Source of the DNA: Leucaena leucocephala
Lineage: Eukaryota; Streptophyta; Magnoliopsida; Fabales; Fabaceae
DNA: 64,000 nucleotides
Reading direction: 5' to 3'
Assembly: GCA_037074615.1 (NCBI GenBank)
Contig: CM073537.1
Coordinates: 12,543,989 to 12,607,988 of the forward strand
Under the pieces are notes generated by a model that was not told the origin of the DNA, did no database searches, and saw nothing but the letters and a program-made list of their open reading frames with translations. Positions 1 through 9,700 of this stretch are shown piece after piece. How positions within the stretch are numbered: position 1 is the first letter of the stretch; every line of letters begins with the position of its first letter. The position numbers were made by a program, and so were the translations under genes.

Positions 1-122
1 AAAGAGTATATAATTTATATTCATTTTAAGAGGTTGAATCTAGCTATAATTAATAAATTTATTTAATTTTCTTAATCTACCTAAAAAATTAATTAGTTCT
101 TATATTAAAAAATTAGCAGGAG
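1..122. mobile_element. 3' part of a Stowaway-like MITE, cut by the window edge
   Basis: This stretch aligns by eye with the second half of the MITE at 882-1189: both contain an AATTTATTT tract, a CTACCTAAAA tract and a terminal TTATATTAA motif followed by a TA. The other end lies outside the window, so the assignment rests on resemblance to the complete copy. Confidence 0.5.
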
Positions 123-264
123 TATTAATAATGTGTATAAACTTAATCATGCTTAATTTTTAAAATATAATATTCCTCTAGTTCTTACTATAAAACTTAA
201 TTTGTAGTATAATTTTATACTGCAAACTAGATATTATACTAAAGCCAGGACCAATCCCGAGACT

Positions 265-588
265 TCAGAATGAACGCCATTTGTTGCATTTATTCTCGTG
301 GTGATTGTCATTCCATATAAGAGGAAAGCCACCTAAAGCTTGAGGAGGAGGGGGAGGACAGAACAGAACAATGTGCTTAAGCAACACGGAAAGTCGATTC
401 CAAGTAAACATCATATCTCTACAGAACAGAAGTGGCTTCCCCATCCCAGTAACCATATGCAAGTGATAAGTATTTGATACATGACTTTCTACTTACATTT
501 GGTCATTTACATAACTTTTGCAGAAACCCTAATATTTCAACATTTCAAACAGAAGCAAATCTTGCTAAGGTGTAAATTGTCCGACCAT
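265..588 (-). other. Probable 3' UTR of the RAD52-like gene
   Basis: The region directly follows the stop codon at 589-591 of the RAD52-like gene. A canonical AATAAA signal on the minus strand lies at 289-294 and would place cleavage about 15-30 bases further on. Short open frames here on either strand resemble nothing. The exact transcript end is inferred. Confidence 0.5.
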
Positions 589-726
589 TTAATCTTCATG
601 ATACAGATACAAGCCAAGACCAAATCGAGCACAAGCTTTGCAGAAAGCTATTTCCTCAGCGGCTGCTACAGGATCTCCATTAGGGGCGTCACTAGCGGAT
701 ACTGTCCCTGTTGACTCACGATGCGC
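589..726 (-). CDS. RAD52-like gene, exon 4 (C-terminal exon)
   Basis: Exon of 138 nt in phase 0, preceded by a TGTAAACAG acceptor at 727-735. It encodes 45 residues and a TAA stop at 589-591. It starts AHRESTGTV and ends with the conserved FGLGLYLYH segment. It joins in frame to the exon ending GSDGE 8.5 kb away, which strongly supports the pairing. Confidence 0.88.
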   Translation of the reverse strand, partial: AHRESTGTVSASDAPNGDPVAAAEEIAFCKACARFGLGLYLYHED

Positions 727-3700
727 CTGTTTACATATATAAATAAACTGCATATCAATCAAATTTTAATCGCAGGCCAAAAAAAAAAATATCCACTTTG
801 CTCTCTATTTTCTTCAGAGCATAACACATGCCAGTTGCTATAAATATATACACACTAATGCACAATAATCTAAACACAATACTACCTTCCGTCCTAAATA
901 TAAGAATTAAACAAAGATTTTTACTTTGGTCTAAAAACAAAGATTTTACTTTGATCCTAAATATAAAACCTCTATCTATTTTATCTCCCAATTTTATAAT
1001 TTTTCCCTAAACTCTCCCTATTGATTGCACATAGTAAAAACGTTCAATCAAAGGGTAGTTATAATATACATGATTATGAAAGCTATTATAGGAAAACCAA
1101 CACAAATTTGTTACAAATAACTAACTTAATTAATTTATTTCATCTACCTAAAATAGTTATTTAACTTTTATATTAAGGACTGAAGGTAGTATATAATAAT
1201 ATTTGTTTGCTTTTAAAAAGAAATTTAAAATTATACTCCATCTGGTCTTTAATATAAGATCTAGTTTGTCCAGAGCTAGTATTATATAAACTTCAAATAA
1301 CAATAAAAAATTTGTATGTTGTCCAAACATGATCAGATTAACTTGATATCAACGGGGGAAAAAATTTAACCTAACCCAACCTTCAACCTTAACAGCACAA
1401 CAAACACCAGTATTTATTATGTCCATCAAAAGACATGGAAACATGCTTGGAACGATTCAAATCTTGTATTACTTCTGGTTAAGCGTTAACTGAACCAAGG
1501 CAGTGATCAATACCTCAATGGCCAGGCTCATTCAAGTCTTCTTTAATTGTTTCAACCAATATCAAGCTTGTTTTCAGAATTCAATCAACAAATTAGGTAG
1601 GAATACTAAGTTAACACTCATGAACAACAATTGCTGGTTTAATTTGTTAAATAGCTTTGTAGCTTGATTATGCATGCAAATATCAAATTAAATACCAGTG
1701 CTATTTTAGTTACTTCTGTTTCCTATATCCAATATGATAAAGAGCCCGCACCAAACAGGACATGCAGGGCCAAAATATACAATTCTTCAGGTATTTGCTA
1801 TAAAGTTTCCTTAATAGCTTAGCAATACATCACAAACTCTTTCAAAAGAGCTTTTCCACAAGTTTATTTGAAGAATCTCATAGCAAACACCAACATAACC
1901 GCATCTAACCATTTTCCATATAAAAATTTTACAATCTATCATTATTAAACAAATACCAAGAGGTGCTACATGTAGCCTGTTCCGACTACTTTTGGGAAAC
2001 TTAGAACATACATGAAAAAGGAAAGGCATCTTTTGTTGCTCAGAACTTTGACTTACCATTTTGGAGAAAGAAATAGAAAGTAGGGTAGCTATAGAGTTTC
2101 TGCAGGTCAAAGACTATGAGTTGGGGACTGTGAGGGTTACTTTTTGGGTCTTTAAATTTTCCCATTTGGTTCAGCAAGCGGAGAGAAGAATTTTGAAGTT
2201 TGGCATGGCCCTTTGGGGAGTGGAGAGTGCCAACCCTCTCAAATGATTTGGCAACCCGGTTCTGTTTTAGAGAGTCTGTAGTGTTAGTGTGTGAGTGTTT
2301 GTGTTCTGTGTAGCTGTTGTTTAGATTAAAGTTTATGTATCTTAGTGTGTAAGAGTCTCCCTTTCCCTTGTAACTTATCAGTAATATCAATATCAGTCTC
2401 AAGTTATTTCTGTCCCTTGTTGTCTATTTGTATTTTCTGTCTTGTTTTTAGAATTGTTTAGGAGAGGGTCCTAACATAGTCTCAAGAAGAAGAAGAAGAA
2501 AGTAAGACTAACAATCAAATCCTAAATCGAGAAGCCGTAATCATGTCCTATCCGTAATTCCAGAATCATTTCCCTACTAAACATAAATCCTCATTCTCAG
2601 TCAAAAACCCATATGTATGAATTTTGATGGAAGAGTTATACGTCAAACACTATTAGAGGTTGTGTATACCTTGCACTTTTGCAATGCTCTTGCATTGGCT
2701 TAGAAACTCAGGTTAATTAGGTAAGCTGTAGCAGCAGACTTTCTCTTTATAATCAGATCTTTTTTCTATTATTGACCATTTCTTGTTCAGATGTTTGTGA
2801 AGAGAGTGAAATTCTTAAAGACACTTATGGTTTTTGATCCCTTGATTGAATTGAAGCAGAAAGGAAAATTAGCTACTCATTTTATAACGAAGCCATACCT
2901 TGCTTCAAGAGAAGACTGAGTTCCAGGAAAGAAAATAAGGTAACAGTAACATTAGCATTTAGCATGAAATATGAAATATTGCATTTGATAAGAAACATAA
3001 ATTCAGTGCCAACACTCTATTCAAGAATAACTCTACTATTATGGGTATTTTATAACAGGCAATTAAAGATAAGAATCTTATTATTAATCAGAAACTGCAT
3101 ATTTTTATAAAAACTTATTATGCAGAATTAACAGGGGAAAATAAGTAATGACGTGGGAGTATTATGGCACAATTAAGCAATATAATAAATCTATGCAAAA
3201 TCATTTTCAAAAATAAATAAATCACCCAACTTAAGGAAAATTGTTTCTACAATCATATTCTGTTCTGGCTATGCAAAAAGCTCAAGTATTATGAAAAACT
3301 CAAGCAAGTTAATGAATCTGTACAGTCCAACTATTCAATCAAATTAAAAAACATATAAATCGCTCAAATGAAGAAATGCAGTTTCTACGACTATCAACTA
3401 AAAAGAAAATGAAATTCCTACTATTATAAATTTTGTCAATCCAAAAAACAGGTCAACCATCCCATCAAAAGATTCTGATATGATTAATCTTTAAAGACTA
3501 GTAATTGACTCAAGATTATTTCTTCTGCCTTTACAACTCACACCAGACCTCTAATCAGAGCATTCTGTGTATAACAACCTGACATATGTATCAAGTTGCC
3601 ACATTATTTTATAATTTAAGAGACAATCCGTGTGTTTGGGAGTCTGTTTGGGGAATTTGTTGGATTTGGGAAAAGTCGGTGTTAGGTATTTCTCTCCTAA

Positions 3701-6700
3701 TCTCTCCCTTTATAAGTATCTCACAAAGACAAAGAAAAGAAGCCAAGAGAATCTCACTTTCCTCTGTAAATTCTTCCGTGTTTTTCCTCAAGGCCATTGG
3801 CCTTTAAATAGCCCTTTACAGAGTAGTTTTTTGGTATTTTTCGGATGAGGATAAAAGTAAAACCACCTACCACTTCTCCTAGGACGTGGCCTAATATCTC
3901 TAAACGTGGGAGATGCCCAGCCGTGGGCGATACCCCTTATTCCATAACTAGCACTAGAATAGGACCAAATGCAAAAGTAAAATAAATGAAAACAAGTGAA
4001 TTAAATAGTTGTTGCTGGAATGTCCCTTTCCCGCTTGTGTCTCCTTGAATAAACTTTTACTTGCTGACGTGGCTGTGCTGGGGTGCTAACAAGACTGCCC
4101 TCCCGGAAAGACGACTTGTCCTCAAGGCGAAAAGATGGAAATTGAGCGGCGAGCAGGTCATAATCTTCCCAGGTCGAGTCTTCTACCGGCCGAGACTCCC
4201 ATTGAACTAACAGTTCGAGGTTGCGCTTCGTAGACCAACGGTGGCCCAAAATCTGCGAAGGGCGGAGGAGCAACTCCATGTCAGACGAGAGCGGTAGAGG
4301 TACCGGATGAACAACAGGTAGTTGGCCTACCGCTGGCCTGAGTAGTGAAACATGAAAAACAGGGTGTATCTTAGCCCCGTCAGGGAGCACTAGTTCATAA
4401 GAGATTTGGCCAATTTTACGTTTCACCTGGTAGGGCCTAAAAAACCTGGGAGACAGCTTGTCAAATTTCCTTCTAGCCAAGGTCTTTTGACGGTACGGCT
4501 GTAACCTTAGCCAGACTAAATCTCCTGGGGAAAATTGCAGGTCCCGTCTCTTGTGATCAGCTTGTGTCTTCATCCTATGTTGGGCTTTCAACAAGGTCTG
4601 GCGCAAAACCCAGAGCATGTCATCTCGTAACTCTAACTGGTCTTCTAGCTCAACAACCGCCGTCTCCCCTTTAACGTAGGGAACTAGAGGTGGGGGGTCT
4701 CTGCCATATACTAGCTTGAAGGGAGTGGTATTAGCCGAAACATGAAAGCTAGTATTAAAAGAATATTCAGCCCAGCAAAGGTAGGTACTCCATAATTTGG
4801 GTTGTTCGTGTGTGAAGCAGCGGAGATAGGTCTCCAAACAACGATTGACGACCTCAGTTTGCCCATCAGATTGGGGATGGTAGGCTGTGCTCATGGTGAG
4901 GCGTCTGCCAGAATTCGCTTAAGAAGAGAGGGTCTCTATCTGAGACAATAGACCGGGGCATGCCGTGTAGTTTGATTATTTCTTGGCAGAATAGTGCAGC
5001 AACTGATTTGGCGGAGTAAGGGTGTTCCAAGGCCATGAAATGGCAGTATTTACTGAGGCGGTCCACTACAACCAAAATGACATCGAAGCCTTTGGATTTT
5101 GGTATGCCGGTGATGAAGTCAAGTGACACGTCTTCCCAAATTCGTGCTGGAATTGGTAGGGGTTGCAAGAGACCTGCTGGCCGTAAGGTTTGATATTTGT
5201 TCTGCTGGCAAGTGTAGCATTGTTGGATATACCTTTTGACGTCGTTTTTCATGCCACGCCAATGCACTTGCTCACATAACCTCTTCAATGTTTTTAGAAA
5301 ACCACCGTGGCCGCCTGAGGGAGTGGCATGGGCCTCCTCAATTAGCTTTGCTCGGAGAGTTGTGTGGTGTGGGATGACGAGCTTGTTTTTGTAATACAAC
5401 CTGTCTTGTACAAGCACAAAGTGAGGAAATGAATCTGGGTCCTTTATCAACCCGTCAATGATCTTCTTGGTTTCGGCATCCTCTCTTAGTGTTGTTGGTA
5501 GCTGGACTAATTCATCTGCCATGGGGACAGCAAGGTGGTAGAAATCTTCGTACTGAGGCCTTCTAGATAAAGAATCAGCTGCTGTATTGGTCTTCCCTGG
5601 CTTGTAAGTGATGGAAAAATCAAATGAAAGTAACTTAATTAGGAGACGTTGTTGGGCCGGGGTAAGTGTATGTTGATCAAGCAGGAATTGAAGACTGTAA
5701 TGATCTGTTTGAACAAATAAATGGTGGCCTAGCAAGTAATGACGCCATTTTTGTAAAGAGAGCACCAAAGCTAGCAGTTCCCTGTCATAGACTGATTTAT
5801 ATCTGTTGGAGAAAGAGACTCCCTTGCTGAAATAGGCAATTGGGTGCCCTTCCTGCATGAGTACCGCACCTACCCCTTCCATTGACGCATCGCATTCTAC
5901 CGTAAAAGGAGAGTTGAAATCAGGTAGATGTAGGACCGGTGTGGTAGTTAGTGCAATCTTCATCTTGTCGAAAGCCTCTTGAGCTTTGTCAGACCACACA
6001 AAGGCATTCTTTTTTGTTAGATCGGTCAATGGGCGAGCGATGATGCCATAATCCTTTACAAATCTTCTGTAGTACCCGGTGAGGCCCAAGAATCCCCTAA
6101 GTTCCTTTACTACATCTGGGATAGGCCAGTGAGCAACATCATGAATCTTTTCGTGCATAACTTCTACTCCTTGTGCTGTGACAATATGGCCCAAATAGTT
6201 GATGCGTGTCTGACCAAAGGCACACTTTTTGGCGTTTACATAAAAGGAGTTCTGTTGTAAAATCTTGAAAACCACTTTCAGGTGCTCTAAATGGCAGGAG
6301 GCATCAGCACTATAGATGAGGATGTCATCAAAGAATACAAGGACAAATTTCCTCAGATATGGGCGGAATAGCTCATTCATGGATGATTGAAAAGTTGCGG
6401 GTGCGTTTGTAAGACCAAAAGGCATTACGACAAATTCATAATGCCCCGAATGAGTGCGAAAAGCCGTTTTATGCACATCTGAGGGGAGAACACGGATCTG
6501 GTGATACCCGGAGCGTAAGTCAATTTTAGAAAAATATACTGCCCCATGCAATTCGTCTAGCAATTCATCAATGTTGGGGATTGGGAACTTATCTGGAATA
6601 GTGATTTTGTTGAGGCGACAATAATCAACACATAGCCTCCATGAACCATCTTTCTTGCTCACTAATAGCACTGGGCTAGCGAAGGGGCTAGAGCTAGGCC

Positions 6701-9700
6701 GAATGAAACCACGCCTTCTGTAATTTGAGATTCAATCTCATCTTTTTGATAGTGGGGGTACCGATACGGCCGCAGATTGGGTGGAATGGAATCTGGGATT
6801 AGTAGGATGGCGTGGTAAAGATTACGGGAAGGAGGCAATGTCCTTGGTTCCATGAAAATCTTCTGAAATTGTAGGCAGAGAGTCTCCACAGCTGTAGTAA
6901 CAGTGTTCCCCTGATAGGTGTCAGTGTCAAACTGCATGTGTTGGAGTTGGATGGGTGCTCCTGTCGATGTAACTATCCCCTGCAGTCTGAATTTTTTCCC
7001 ATTTACCCAGAAAATCATAAACATTTCATTCCAGTTTGCTTGAATAGTATTCAGCGATGCCAACCATTTGATGCCCAGAACTAAATCAGTGTTCTTTAAT
7101 GGGAATGGAAAAAATTGCTGTTTAATTATCAAGTCGGAAATGTGTACCTCCACCTCATCACAAACTCTATTGCATTTAATGTGTCTACCGTCCCCTATCT
7201 GAACGCCAAAGAGTGACGTGGCTTGGGTGGGCAGCTGGAGTTTGGTAACTACATCTTCAGAGATAAAATTATGTGTCGAGCCACTGTCCACCAGAATGAG
7301 CACCGAGTAGCCACGTACACTTCCTTCCAATCTCATTGTCGAGGCTGATGTTCTACCCAATATGGCATTAAAGGAAATTTCAGCTGTGTGGGTTGCACTG
7401 TCTTCTTCCTCCATTACTGTTTCAGAGGTGTCTAAGGTCGCCATATCGTCGTTTGCGTCCAGTAAAGCCAAGGAAGATGTGCTGCAACGATGGCTTGTCT
7501 GAACGACGCTCCACACCTGAAACAGAGACCTTTATCCCTTCTCTGTTGCCAAGTTGAATCCCAGTTTGTCTGTCGACCAGGTCCTGTCGCCGGCGTCGAC
7601 GTGAATCTTGTTGGAGTTGCTGATGGGCTCGCGACTGGATTCATTCTGGTTTGGGAAATATGTGGGCCGGATTGCAAATATGGGGCGGACCGGGTTTGGC
7701 CCATTATAGACACCGACTTGGGTCCACGATTAACCCCCAGTGACTTCTCCAATTGGATGGCGAGGCTGGATGCCATATAGACAGATCGCGGTTTGTGCAG
7801 TCTGACCTCCGTCCGAAGCTCTTCTCTTAGTCCGTTCAGGAATACACCAAGTAAGCAGTAGTCCGGCCAGTTCACCACCCGAGCAACTCTCCTAGCCCAC
7901 TCCTGTCGGTACTCGGCGACGCTACCTGTTTGCTTAATGGCGCAGAGAAACTCATCGGGGTTGAGGAACTCTGGTGGACCGTAATGTTCATTCAAGGCCC
8001 TGACCAATTCTTCCCAGTACAGCAAGGTTCGTTCAGCATTAATCCATGAGAATAAGTCCAGTGCGTCACCCACCAGATACATTGCTGCTATCTTGACTTT
8101 GTCCTCCTCTGGCGTATGGTAATATCTAAAAAACTTTTCAGCCTTCAGGATCCAGCCCCTCGGATCGCCCCCCTGGAATTTGGGAAATTCGATTTTAGCA
8201 TAGGGGACTCGATTCTTCTGGTAAGGCACCCCTTCATCCTCAGCATCATCTCCCCAATAGCTCGCGTGTTTTCTTTCTGTGCTCCTCCGTGATTGAATTT
8301 CCAGCGACGCCACCTTATCTCGTAGCTCATCCAGCATGTTCAGTTTGGCGGCGATAGTCGCCAAGGGATCTGTTCCAGACACCTGACTTGCCAATGGATT
8401 GGTGTTGATTTCTGGGTTGGTCGTGGCAGCAGAAGAACGTGTCTCCACCATAGCTCTGAGGCCAATTTTGTTAGGTATTTCTCTCCTAATCTCTCCCTTT
8501 ATAAGTATCTCACAAAGACAAAGAAAAGAAGCCAAGAGAATCTCACTTTCCTCTGTAAATTCTTCCGTGTTTTTCCTCAAGGCCATTGGCCTTTAAATAG
8601 CCCTTTACAGAGTAGTTTTTTGGTATTTTTCGGATGAGGATAAAAGTAAAACTACCTGCCACTTCTCCTAGGACGTGGCCTAATATCTCTAAACGTGGGA
8701 GATGCCCAGACGTGGGCGATACCCCTTATTCCATAACTAGCACTAGAATAGGACCAAATGCAGAAGTAAAATAAATGAAAACAAGTGAATTAAATAGTTG
8801 TTGCTGGAATGTCCCTTTCCCGCTTGTGTCTCCTTGAATAAACTTTTACTTGCTGACGTGGCTGTGCTAGGGTGCTAACAGTCTGTTTGGGAAGTCACTA
8901 AACAGACTCCCAAATATGCACTATGAGGGTTTTGAGACACCTTGATTAACTTCAACCAACTATTAATATCTCAGGTTATTAAGGCATAACTTTATTTGTA
9001 GGAGTAAATGATTGGATCTAATGCTTCTCAACTCAAACTCAATCATCTGATTCCACCTTGTTTAGAGGCCTATGATCCTATCCCTTCCTAGAAGGATCTT
9101 GCTTTTAGTAACCTTGAAAGACAAAGCACATAAATCAAGCTTAAAGTGGGTCGATTGGTACTGTTTGAGAGAAGGAAAATAATGTTCAAATGGGCAAAGT
9201 TGAAGGGTGTACACTGTAGCATGCCCTCAAGTGAAAATTCAAATGAAATAAATAGTACACTGAAAAGAGTTGAAGCCAACCTCTCCATCGGATCCTCTCA
9301 CAGTAACACGGTATACCACAGTCACACTCCCATTGTCAGAAAATATGACGTCACGTATTTCTCCACACCATCCTGCAAAAGAGTTTTAATAAATGAGATA
9401 TGAGAAAACCTCTCGTTCAATCAAGCAAGATATAGTGTGTCCAATTTAAGATGGATTGCCCTCTAAAAACATGAAGCGACAGGTTTGAACCCTAAACACC
9501 TTAACAACCTTCCAAAAAGGAAGCATGACTTAGTTCGAATAAACATCCTCATCTTTTCATTCAAGTAAACTACGCTATTAAAGGACTATCAAGCCAGATT
9601 GCCAGAAACATAAATTGTAGCACTGAGTTCAGATCTTACTGCATTTCCACTAAATGTGTCATATGATCAGAAAGTACATTCTGTAGAGTCGTTGCAAAAA

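Larger units (their letters stand above)
3680..8880 (-). mobile_element. Ty3/gypsy chromovirus (Reina-like) LTR retrotransposon, 5.2 kb
   Basis: Two 412-bp LTRs (TGTTAG...CTAACA) bound the element. The flanking 5-mers GTCGG (3675-3679) and GTCTG (8881-8885) are a target duplication with one difference. The order on the minus strand is 5' LTR, PBS, gag, protease, reverse transcriptase, RNase H, integrase, chromodomain, PPT, 3' LTR. Small size, short LTRs and a C-terminal chromodomain suggest the Reina lineage; CRM is the main alternative. The LTRs differ at 5 of 412 sites, implying insertion within roughly a million years under commonly used plant rates. It lies in intron 3 of the RAD52-like gene, in the same orientation. 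At least three coding lesions make this copy non-autonomous. Confidence 0.93.

Noticed and set aside
481..714. Plus-strand 77-codon ORF
   Set aside because: It is antisense to exon 4 of the RAD52-like gene, whose minus-strand reading is conserved and spliced in phase.
2040..2480. Possible coding exon or small retroposon in intron 3
   Set aside because: Overlapping frames on both strands but no protein similarity, splice context or terminal repeats that I could support.
7490..7780. Plus-strand 96-codon ORF and similar frames inside the Reina-like element
   Set aside because: Antisense shadow of gag; the minus strand carries the recognisable gag, RT and integrase motifs.
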